From assembly GCA_000310025.1 (NCBI GenBank), contig FN649734.1, forward strand, positions 5,413,122 to 5,477,121: 64,000 bases of DNA, in the 5' to 3' direction. Under the pieces are notes generated by a model. The model was not told the DNA's origin. It worked only from the letters and a program-made list of their open reading frames with translations, and did not search any database. The position numbers and the translations under genes are program-made. This document shows, piece after piece, positions 20,077 to 31,100 of this stretch; position 1 is the first letter of the stretch, and the number at the start of each line of letters is the position of its first letter. Source of the DNA: Ectocarpus siliculosus. Its lineage: Eukaryota > Sar > Phaeophyceae > Ectocarpales > Ectocarpaceae.

Positions 20077-22430
20077 TCAGAGGAAGATCAAAAAATGTTT
20101 TTCCGCGGCTGGCTGCCCTTCTTGCTGGATCCTCGACAGCTCGCGTAGCATACGCCGGACGCGACTCTTGATCGGAAAGCAACAGCATGCATGCCTCGGA
20201 GAAAGACAGACCAGGAGAGAGGGGGAATCTTAATCTTGATCGCTCGCGGGTGCAGTTTCCACACCCTGCCACGGCAGGTGCAAGCCTCAAAAGTATCTGC
20301 GGCTGCTCGAGAGCCCCTGAAACTTTTGTATGTAGTTAAATGTGGATGCCACACGCTTCTCCCTCTCTCCAAACACCGACCTTCTCGGGGGGCAAGCACT
20401 CTCTGGCCCCTCGCTTCCTTCAGGCTGCCACAAGAGCACACTTTCCTACGACCGGGACAGCATGTGCTCTCCGCATGAGTCGTTTACTACATGCTCAAGG
20501 CAGTCCAACACGTGCCTCCCAACCATCATGACGAGGCATATGGATAGGGCATCCATGCACACAATATTTCGCCGTTCAACCCTCCTCTCTCACCTGGTTT
20601 CCAAGCGTCCTACAGCGTATCTTGTTCCTAGTTGCTATCTCTCCGCGCCCCGTGCGCAGAAACACCTCCGACTTGACGCTTCTCTCGAAGTGCACGCGTC
20701 GCGGCCCCAAGGTCTTGCTTGCCACAAAACCGGGTGGTGTGTAAGTGTGGCGAATTGCCCTCGGCGCAATCAACGAGTGCGTAGTAGAATAAAAAAAAAA
20801 ATGTAGCATATGGCATCAAACACCAAGATACTCTATCGACGAAACATCGGCTACAAATAACGCTTGGACTCCGCAACCGGTACAAGATCCCAGCAGCAGC
20901 CACTTTTCTGTTCATTAGAAGGTGCAGCCAACACACCTACTAATCCTTCCAGCCTGCCCCTAGATACATTGCGGTGGGTAGAGACCTTTGCCTCGTTCAT
21001 GGCGAAGGGACGGCTGGTTGTGTATACGGCGTCGTGCGTTTTCACAGCAGTTGTCCACTATTCTCCACATCTATTTTGGATGCCATGCGTTGAAAAACAA
21101 CAAAATACACCATGACACCTGTACACACTTCTTGCTCTAGTCTAATCACCGCCATCTGTGTCTTTGCTTTTTTCGTCTTTCAAGTGGATAGATAGATAAA
21201 ACAAGCAACACCTTTGTCCCTGTAGCGTACGGTAATTCAACGGGTCGACTTGTGCCTGCCGCTTTCTCATCTATCTGGACTCTTGGCATTGGAAGCTCAA
21301 TTCCCTTTCATCAGCACCGTATATAATCATACTCGTATCCTTCTTCCCCGCACTTTGTGTACAATATCCGATATCGACCTGCTCTGCACACAACCAACAA
21401 CGGAGGAGAGCTATTGTACAACAGCAGCAGCTAATAGCAGCCATCACGATCATGAAGTGACTGTCATTGCCGTTGCTGCTTGGTGTGATTTCGATTGTTT
21501 TCAAGCTGAAGACGCGTACCACACACAAAGGGTCGTGCGTGCTTTAAGCAATTCAGCGGGGTATTATCATGCACAAGGAGCTCTTTTGGTTTGTGTGCAA
21601 CCCTCCAAGCAGTGGCGCGCTGAGGAGCTGCACAAGCCAGCAGCCGTATACCCACTACGCGTGTAGCGGTGTACCACGTTATTACGCCGCACCATTTTGG
21701 TGAGCACCTTCACTTCTGCCTCGGGCCGTAACGAAGGTAGCTTATCGTGTAAGAGGGAGCGCGCGAGCGCACTGTAGTAGCTTGGTGACCACCACGACCG
21801 CCGTGATTATTCCTGACAGCAACCGACCCCATGTTGAGCGTCGGGACTTTGGACCACCAAACAATGGTTGCCAAAGATCCTCGAACAGACCGGCGATGAT
21901 GAAAATTGAGAGCTGTGTAAGGAGATGCGGAGAGATGGCACGACAGCAGTACGTAGTACGAGCCTCTCCCTGGAGAGTTGAAGAACGGGAGGGTCTACCA
22001 TGACTTAAGACGATACTACTGCTTGTCGAAGGCACAAATGTACACCGCGGCAGTGCCGCCTCTCTCCGTCCTTTTCGAACGCTGCTGCTTGCTGCTGTTT
22101 TTTCGTGTTTTCGGCGTGTCGTGCATCATGCACAGCACAAGTACGCCATTTCTTGTATGAAGAGGCCAGAGAACAAAAGACACTCGTTGAACTTTGCGAC
22201 GTCCCGTCCAACGCGTCCACTCGTAGAGAATGCTCAATACACCCAAAGATAGGGTCCAGACGTCGATGAGAGTCTGGGCGGAACCTGTCCAGTTCCACAG
22301 CGTGTGCCCTACGATTCCTCACTGCGCAGTAGTAGGGTCGGTCACCCGGCTCAGCATCATCTACAGCAGTTTCTCAGCACGTCAATTTTGGTGGCCTCTT
22401 CGAGATTGTCATTCTCTCACCTCCGATCAT
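20077..22430 (-). CDS. Candidate small multipass membrane protein
   Basis: Proposed minus-strand start exon 22430-22421 encodes Met-Ile-Gly plus one base before a GTGAGA donor. It joins in phase to 22317-22145 (IVGHTLWNWTGSAQTLIDVW, then a hydrophobic LSLGVLSILYEW). That exon joins in phase 0 to 21969-about 21773, with two strong hydrophobic segments (LTQLSIFIIAGLF; LLSGIITAVVVVTKLL). The 3' end of that exon is uncertain. Two further exons, 20316-20265 (ALEQPQILLRLAPAVA) and 20194-20077 (VRRMLRELSRIQQEGQPAAE, then a stop), join each other in phase. I could not phase them to the membrane exons, so they may belong to a different gene or need another exon between. I do not recognise the family. 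The weak points are the 10-base first exon and the unresolved middle. Confidence 0.45.
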
Positions 22431-23984
22431 GGGACATCGCTGTCATGGGGCCGCGGCGGCAAGGGTTCCGCGTGCTGTGGTTTGGGGAGTCTTCGTCCAT
22501 GCACCTCACGCACTCTTTCAGTCCTCCTGTTTTTTTTTTTCGACTTGAGACGATGAATCACAAAAATTTCAAATTTTTCGCAAAGTGGCGATCGCTGTCG
22601 TCTCGGGGTCGGGTTAGGTCGAGCGAGCAACATAGCTTGTGTGGCATGCTAGATTACGAGATCCAAAGTCATGCTGGCTGTCGTTTGTTGAATAGAATTC
22701 CGTACGATGTGTTAGCGCTCCGAGTGTGTGCGGCAGTGCACTTCGGTGGTGTGGCCGTGGCAGATTCGCGGGGCGGCGCCTGAAAAAACACAGGACCGTA
22801 CAGATTGGCCAATCAACGCTTCTCGTGCGACTCACAGAAACACGGGAGGCTCGTTGCGATGGATCTTATGTCTCAGCTCATGTGCAAGGTGCAAAGGCCC
22901 CCAACTCCACCGCAAGCGATGCGCAACTGACCGCTCATCCGGGAACTACTCTAGTGCGTGCAAAAGGAACAAAGTACACTCATTCCATGCATGCGTCACG
23001 CTTTACAATAGGTTGGCGATGAGACTACAAATAAATACTTGTACATAGGTGACACAAGATATCACACCCCCTGGACCAATTTACCAAGCTCGATAATTGT
23101 ACTCCACAGCAGCAAGAGTGGGGGTACCAAAAATGGCAGCGTTGGAACCATCTCGTCGAGATCTTTGCGAAAACACACCAATTCATTTTGGCATCCTCTT
23201 CTTCGTGGAGTATGACTGTAGTCGAGCTTTGAAAATAGGTCCAGGGGATGTGGTATCTTGCGTCACTTCCCGCAATAATACTGTAAATTTAGTCCAGTCT
23301 CCGCATCCGCCCGACAGCACAAGCCGACAACCGTTGGAAATTGGCGCGTTCCCTACTCCGGTTCGGTACGTGCCCAGTAACGTCCTTGATACGACTGATT
23401 TCAATGCGCCCTGGCGCACTCTACATTGACATGGACATGCATGCCGTGCCAGCCGTTGTGGAGTACCTACAGCAGTCGACGCGATGGATGTACTTCTGCA
23501 AGTCTCGGGTTTCCCAGTTTCCTTTCTTCCGCTATGTGAACTCCTGTAGACTATGTGCGAGGGAGCAAACTCACTAGATTTGCTTACCCATGCACGTTTT
23601 AGCTGTAACGTGCTGCCACCCCCCCTTCCCTCCGTCCCAACTCTGTACCTAAACCAAACTTAGGGTTACAGGTCTAGCAGGGACGGTATCAATAGGCAGA
23701 TTCTCGAATCAACAATCCTCGTAGCAGAATCAAGCCCGCACCGCTCGCTGCAAAGACCAAATAAACAGAGGGCGAAAGCAATCAACGTTTCGATGGTATG
23801 TACAATTCAGAAATATCGAAAGGACACCCGACACGGCCAAACACTGGTAAAGGAAAAAGAATTAAATAAACACGACGTTTAACACTCTTTTGGCGGCCAA
23901 ACAAAAAACAAACAGAAATCCCCAAAAAACAGTATTTGTCGAGACGGACCGACGGCTGTTTCTTTTACAACCTCAAAGATGCTT
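22431..23984. other. Intergenic, no supported gene
   Basis: Contains a poly-T run near 22,530 and several short open frames. A minus-strand frame around 23,290-23,420 (ALKSVVSRTLLGTYRTG) is protein-like, but it lacks a convincing splice frame or start. The part from 23,600 on is A/C-rich and featureless. Confidence 0.4.
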
Positions 23985-24385
23985 TTATTAACGCCCTCAA
24001 ACTTGGAAAACAATTTCATCGCACTACAGCCCCTCATGCGGCGAGGCTTTCATGACGTTCACCACTGAACCCCCCTTCAGCCAACCCAGCGGGACATATA
24101 AACGGGAATATCTGGTATCAGACACAATAAAACAAGGTACGGAGTCGCCTGAGAGAGAAAGAGAGAAAGTCAGACTGCAAAGACCCGAAGGCATCATACT
24201 TTCAAAGACTCTGTCCCACTGTTCCACAGTCCAGCACAAAATAATCCTCCAAACCACTCTACCCACCCAAAGCCTATGGTGTACATCGCACGCATGAGTG
24301 TTCCGAGACTGGTGGTGTCCTCGACGTCGTCACACTTAAAGGGCAAACAGAACACAAAACAAATTAAACACGACATGCAATAACA
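23985..24385. repeat. Dispersed repeat A, copy 2
   Basis: Direct, diverged copy of 20-610. It includes ACTTGGAAAACAA, GCGAGGCTTTCATGACGTTC, CTACCCACCCAAAGCCTATG and CTCGACGTCGTCACAC. It starts about 250 bp beyond the stop codon of the large minus-strand gene at 24,635 and could overlap that gene's 3' untranslated region. Confidence 0.7.
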
Positions 24386-24634
24386 AGCACATCACCAACC
24401 ACTTGACCTACTTATTGTTCCCCAGTTCTAGTACTTACTGTATCTCTTAGCCAAAAAAGCCAACCATTGGTCCGAGGCCTACCAGCTAAACTGCGCAATC
24501 ATCCGTGTGTCGAAATCTCTCTTATCATCCTGATCAGGGGGCACGCAGTTTAAAGGACGGGTTGTTCGACCCACCCAGCAGTGGCATCATCCCACCCAAT
24601 CAGATACCGCCTCGAAGTAGCCCAACCTACTCAC

Positions 24635-27621
24635 TCATGCCACCTCTCCCGTGGCCAGCCACCGCTCCCTGGCCCCCTCCCTCAACGAGTAAACCCGCTT
24701 GCACTCCTGCACGGTGTCCTCCACTAGCTCCTCCAAGATGCCCTCGGCCACCCTGCACTTTACGTAGTACAGGTCGTCTTCGTGGAAGAGCCAGTCCTCC
24801 GGCCGGCTGTCCAACGGCAGCGTCTCGATCAGGTCTGGGTTTGGCTCCCGCCCGGGCAAGCAGGCCCCGTCTTGCCCCAGCACAGCCGAGGTTACCTCAA
24901 GGACCGCGTCATCCATCGACCTAATACATGGCACGGGCAGAAGGGGGCGTACTCATGTTTCGCATGCCGAGCTGTTGGACCATTGACCACGCGTCCTCGA
25001 GAGGACGGAGCATTTCGGGGTACTGAAGGCCCCGCCACTTGCGAACGCTTACATACAACTGTGTCCATAGGGTAGAACTGCATCCGTTCTGTAAAGAAAC
25101 TTAGGATTATTCGATTGAGCACTTATTCTTGTGACCACCTTCTTGGCTTGCCCGCCCATTCTTGGTCCAACATTCCTCCAACTCCCGGGTTCGTCAGTGA
25201 TGATGCATTTTGCATTCGATTCGGCGCTTGCGTGTTGCGGCCGTTAATCGCTGGGACCACACATCCCTCGAGACGATGCGCCGATCTTTGTCTACGACTC
25301 AACCGGACGCCTCGAACATGTCGGGCGTCAAAGGAAGGTGGTTCATGTACAACTGAAGGTTTTACGTACGACCAAAATGTTGTCATGCTTGTCATGCTTG
25401 TCTCTTAGGTCTCATACGATGGGAGAGGGGAGGGCGTTGGGAATATTCTTGCAATATCGCAAGAGGAGAACACGAAAGTTCGAGATGACGTAGCGGGTAA
25501 AAGGTGCGAGCGACGGTGCACAAAATAAACACTAAACACGACAGGGGCAAAAATCAAGGTACTCTTGGCGCACTGTACGTATTTCAGCACCAAAGCAACA
25601 TCGGCATTTGAGCGGTGCTCAAGACGAGGACGTCAATAGGACCATGGGACACCACCGTCAACAGCAGCAACATCGGCAATCATCGAGTTCGACTGACGGA
25701 GAAAGGTATACCAATGTCAAGCACAACCGGAACAAGGTCAACCAGCTTGTACATTGTAAGGCCAAAACAAAGAGCCTAGCTAGAAACTAAAACGAAAAAT
25801 CAACTAACCGGAAGTGCTGGAAGCCTTCAAAGAGGTGCAGTAACTTTCCGCTGGGGGCGGGGGGGTCCTGCGGCCTCCTCGGTGCCCTCTTCGACCGCCG
25901 TTCCGCCAGGTACTCGTTTGCTGCATCATAGGCCATCCACCGGGCCGAGTCGAGAGCATCCCTGTCCGGCTTGGGGATACCTTCCATCTGCCCAGCAAGT
26001 ACGAAGCATTTGGCCACGGGTAAAAAAATAAGCAACTGTGTCGTGTAACAGCCAAAAGGACAAACAAATGCCCCTTCAGACGCATGATCGTGAGTATGAA
26101 CCAAGCCTGGACCAAGCCTACAGCTACAGGGGCAGGGGGGGGGGGGGGGGGGGTACTCCATCGATGGTTGGTCATTCTGCCAAGGCGGGGGGCAGCCACT
26201 TGGAGAACATTTCTGGGGCGGGCTTACCGCCTTGCGACAACTGTTTGGTTCGGACAGCTGTCGCCTCTCGCATACCGGAATCAACACCGAAGCGATGCCC
26301 ACGGAAGGGACATGAAACAGCGGTCTAGCATACACTAAGCACGTTGAAACGGAGGTAGACCGCTCCGTCGGGCACAACGGCGGAAAATACCACCAGCTCG
26401 ATCGCCCAAAGCAAGCAGTCAGCAAGGTATCAACCGTGAGGCAAACGTTTCATCTTCCGTCCCAGAAGGTCGCGGCCCGGTGTAAGTCCGCGCTTGTTCG
26501 GGCTAATTTCTTGCAGAGTACTGTAAAGCCATGAATTACAGATGCATGCATACTTTGGTCGGATGCTGCCGAGTGGTCGTGGTTTGTGGTGCAAGGTAGA
26601 TGTGGTGTGTGGTGTGCCGTTGCGAGGCCCGGGCTCCAGAGGGACGGGGTGTCGTGTCTCGCACGCCATAGGCAATCAGCGCGAAGAGTCAGTCCCGTAC
26701 TCCTTTGGAGGGATGGCCACTACTACGAAGTATTTAATAGATAGGCCATCAGCGCGAAGATTCCGCCCTATAATCCTTGGAACGTTGGCCACTACTAATG
26801 GTTCCCCACCATCGACAGCGAACGCACTTGAAAGTCGATTGCGCCAAGTCGCGTACTCTTGCGCTTGGCCTTGAATCTTCAAAAACTTAAATCACCAAGT
26901 CGCACGCTCTTGTGCGTGTTCATCGCTCACACATCTGGAACCCAAAATCAATCTGTCCGAAAAGGCACCACCAATCCCGCCGTACCTCGTTAAGGCTGGC
27001 CAAGACCGCTTCGTCCGATGCATCGATCAGCTCATCGATGACTCTGGCCGGGATTACAGCCTCGTCCTCAAGGGGGGGCTCCGCAGGGGGCGGGAACTCC
27101 ATACCGTCCTTACCCTCCAGCTCCTCGATGAACGGCTCGTCCGGGAGATAGTGCATCTGGCAGAGAGACACAGCGCACACAAGCGGCGCCGAGACAGAGG
27201 ACGTTGAAATAAACAAAAACCAGCCACGCGTGTAACATTACCTAGCGCCGGCGACCTGGCGTCGCACAGACGGAGAAACAACCAAGCCGTTGTTCTCTGT
27301 GAGTTGTGCCGGTGCCCGTAATAGCAGGGCCAAAAAACTGTTGTCGGGCATATCCCGGTGCTATCGAGAGACCCCGCTGGTCATATCACGTTGATCGTTT
27401 TTCATCGGCAGAAAGGTGAATATGAAAATTTCAAAACGCGGTCTCACTAAAAGGTACTACCCGCATCAAATCGATGATTGTTGAGTTCTCTACTCTTGCG
27501 ATCAGGAGTCGAGAAGCCAGAACAAACACACACCAAGCTAGAACAACCGGACCGACCCAGCACAAGCACAGCACAGCAGCAAAATGCTTGCTTCCGCAAC
27601 ACCGCCACCACATCCGAGCAG

Positions 27622-27655
<34 letters not shown>

Positions 27656-28135
27656 TCGTGTACACGTTTCCTTCAATCAACATACGGGCGGGGGGGGGCA
27701 CGCTACACCAAACCTCACCGACATCCGGCTGTTGAGCTCTTCAAGGGTCATCGACCTCAACGCAGTCTCGATGGCATCAGCCAGGACGGGCCACCACGGG
27801 TACTCCGGCCACCCCAACTCCTGCTCCATCATGAACGGGTCCCCTTCTACCTCGCCCCCCCCCTCCCTATCCCCCACCCGTATCCCCCCGCCCTCGTCCT
27901 CGTGCGTCGCCCCCGCGGCCGCTCCTCCCTCCCATCCTCCTCCACCCGCCCGAGCCTCGCCTAGATCGCCTTGCCCCGAGGCAGCCGTCATCGCACCCGG
28001 GGAAGCTAGCCCCATGTCCGCTCCCTCGAACCGCACGTCTCCTCCTCCACCTGTCCGCACTCCAAGGCTAACGTCACCGCCCCCTCCCCCGCCGGTCCGT
28101 ACGCCGAAGCTGACCCCCTCTGCGGAAGCGTTGTC
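24635..28135 (-). other. Conserved-looking C-terminal region of the giant scaffold gene
   Basis: The last four exons (28135-27719, 27156-26986, 25987-25809, 24920-24635) encode the only segment of the protein that looks well folded. In order they contain WPVLADAIETALRSMTLEEL, MHYLPDEPFIEELEGK, ARVIDELIDASDEAVLASL, ALDSARWMAYDAANEYLAE, and finally DDLYYVKCRVAEGILEELVE before the stop. The alternation of amphipathic helices with aromatic residues is unlike the disordered remainder. A database search should use this part. Confidence 0.7.
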
Positions 28136-31100
28136 CTGGAAGACACAAAAAAAAGAAATCGTAGTTCCGTGCCATTTTTGCAAAAATACAAGTCATGTCG
28201 AGCCAGGAAATGAAAACGAACGCCAGAAGGGAGGAATGGAACTAGCTTGTAGGTCCAACAGCCGGGAGGACACAAATTGAGAAAGTTCTCCTGAAAACCC
28301 CGCTTGGGGCAGAGAGGTGCCCATGCTTGCGGTCTTAGCACCGGTGGGACAAACGCGGGAATAAAAAGAGTCCTCGAAACAAGCAGCAGAGTCTTGTCTT
28401 TTCGAGAAGCGAAGCGACAGTGTCGCCTTCTCTGTGAGGTGGACGACGATCTGCACGGCTAAGAGGGCCGTGAGCGATAGATGCCACGTGAATTGTGAAA
28501 ACATGCCAGCCCTACATAAAAACGCATCACTTTTCGACGCGCAGCTCTGTTGACACTGACTTCAACAGAAAAGACAGCTGGACGTACGCCGAAAAAACGG
28601 CAACCGCGAAACAGAGCACCCTAACTCTTGTGTCAAAAAAAAAATTATCGAACGCGGAACGATGCCGCGTCGGAGTTACCGAGCGTGGTCGAAAGGAAAA
28701 AAATAACTAAAAGGGGGTTATCGAACCCACCCCTGGTTTTGCAAAAAAAATGCCGTGCATTGTCCTGGCGTTGCAAAGAATTTTCACGCGAGGCCTGAAA
28801 GGGCTACGCCCACGCGTTATTTCATGACCAGTGCGCTCCCACCCCTAGGCAAGTGTCGTCCTTACCGGGTAGGGTGTTTGAGGGTCGTGGTGCTGTCCTC
28901 CGCTACTGCTACCGTTGTCATTGTCGGCTAGAGCCGCTAGAGCCATCCACGGCTTCTTCGGTCGGGCGAGCGTTAAAGGCGGGAAGTAGTACTCGTCATC
29001 GTCATCATCCTATCGAAATGGAAGATCGGCAAGGGGAAGCCGATGCCAGGGGGGAGGGGAGGGGAGGGGAGGGGAGGGAGGATGGTTGCCGGCGGTGACT
29101 ACTGTCCTGTTTGCCAAGTTCATCTTCGCCTCATGGAAGCATTCCAACTGCTGTATGCGTGCCTAGTATCTCTACTTTCGCCACGAATTCGAAGGCAAGG
29201 ACGTTACTTCCGCCATCAATACCATGCATGGTAAAAAACGACATCCGTACTGCTGCATGCATATACCGTGTCGATAAAATAAATGGCCGTGCAAAGCTCG
29301 TCCTTCGCATAATTCTCCCATTGGTCATATTGAGTGCTAAGCAAATGATGCCGAACGATTCTTGACTACCAATTCTAACACCACACGACTTCCTATTCAT
29401 AGTTCATGACCGGCATAAAAGAGAAAACGGATCGAAACCCTGTTGCACCAGGCACAGGCGGCAGCAAGAATTATCGATGGTTCCAAAAAATTCTTGGCCC
29501 ACACCAAAGGTCGAGGGAAGCAACGAACAAGCCACGTTGAACAAAAGTCAACGTCCGAGAAAAAAAAAGCTCCTACTACTGATACGACCGAGGGCCTACG
29601 CCAACACAACCACAGACCCCCCCCCATCTCGTCCTGCAGTGCTAGAAGTTCCAGTTGTTCTCCAACAGCGTTGCATAGTTGGAAAACGCAACGCAAAACC
29701 AATATCTGGAATGTTCACCGTGACATTGTCATTTTTGTTGTGGTTGTTGTCTTCACATCAAAAACCGTTCCGATCTCTGTATCCAGTACCTTCATCTGTC
29801 CGTACTAATCTAACAATTGACACGGTCGGTTCCCGTGGTCACAGGCTAATTTTACCCTAACAGCTGTACAAAAATAAAATGGACCCGAAGGGTCCGCATC
29901 CCAATAGAAATCGACATGATCGGCCGATGACAAAAAAAAAGAAGAAGAAAAGAGCAACGGAGATGCTTGGCCACGTACGCTAACGTCCAAAAATGTTTTT
30001 GGTACATAACCCGTGAGAGTTGCCTGAGTGCTCGGACGTTCAAAAACTCACCTGTTCCTCGTCGCCCAACCTGGCACTGACAGCACCAGAGCCGCCGTCA
30101 TTCCCAGCATCGCCGCTTCGTGACGGCTGTCCCGATTCACCCGGCTCTCCATCTTCCTCCGCATCGCGCCGCTGCTCAGGCTGTTGGTACTTGCGTTCTT
30201 GTTCGGGGGAGTCGCCGAGGGCGGCGGCGTCGTTGCCCCCGCCGCCGCCGCCGCTGCCGCCGCTGTCGTCGCTCCCGTTATCCCGCACAACCATCAGCAT
30301 ACCCTCCTCGCTGCGGTAGGTCTCGGTCACCGCGGCGGTGCCCCAATCCTCCCTCGTGCCCGCATCATCTCTTTCCTCCTCTTCACCGTCGTCGTCGTCA
30401 TCGTCCGTGTCCTCGTACGTGCCTAGCTCTTCCCACATTGCGGGCCCCCGCCGACTGCCGATACCCTCGTCCCCGCTAGCCCCGCCGCCAACCAGGGCGT
30501 CGCCGGTCGCGTGACCCGCCGGTGGCCCGTCGCGCTGCTCTTCTTCTTCTCTCTCTGGCGCGGTCGCCCTGCCCCCTGGGGGGGGAGGGGCGGGGGTACC
30601 GAGCGCTCGCTTCAGGAGGCTCGCCAGCAGCTTGTCCGTGATGTCGTCGACTAGCCGCTCCTTGTCCTCGCTTGTTCGCGAACGCCCCCAGAGAGAGGCC
30701 GGCGGCGCATCCTCGCCACTCGAATCGGTGGAAGCCACGCCGGTGGCTTTGGCTTCCTCTACCGCCGTCTCCGTACCGTACGCGGCTTCCTCGCGCGCGA
30801 CAACAACAACAGCACCATCGTCAGCGGCAAGGGGGGGAACAGAGGTGGGCTTGGTGCCGGAGGCCAGGAGGCCGGAGGCCGGGAGGCCGGAAACGCTGTC
30901 ATCGCCGTCTCCGTCCCCTGTTGAACCCACCGCAATGCTTCCGCAAGCGACAGTGCCGTTCTCCGCCTCAGGTACACGCCCCTCTTCCTGAGCTTCGGCG
31001 GGCGGCAAAGACGACCCTGGAGCCACGGTGTGCTCCGCATCGACACCAACGGCAGCAACAGCGGTAGTGGCGGTGGCAACGTCGCCGATAGCGGGGATCT

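Noticed and set aside
27431-28280. Poly-His, poly-Ile, poly-Asp and Ser-rich frames near 27,630
   Set aside because: Generated by the ATC microsatellite in an intron; the real exon here is on the minus strand at 28,135-27,719.
28660-28725. tRNA-like stretch (TTACCGAGCGTGGTCGAAAGG ... GGTTATCGAACCC)
   Set aside because: D-arm-like and T-arm-like words occur, but no acceptor stem or anticodon arm can be formed, and the B-box match is imperfect. At most a decayed tRNA-derived repeat.
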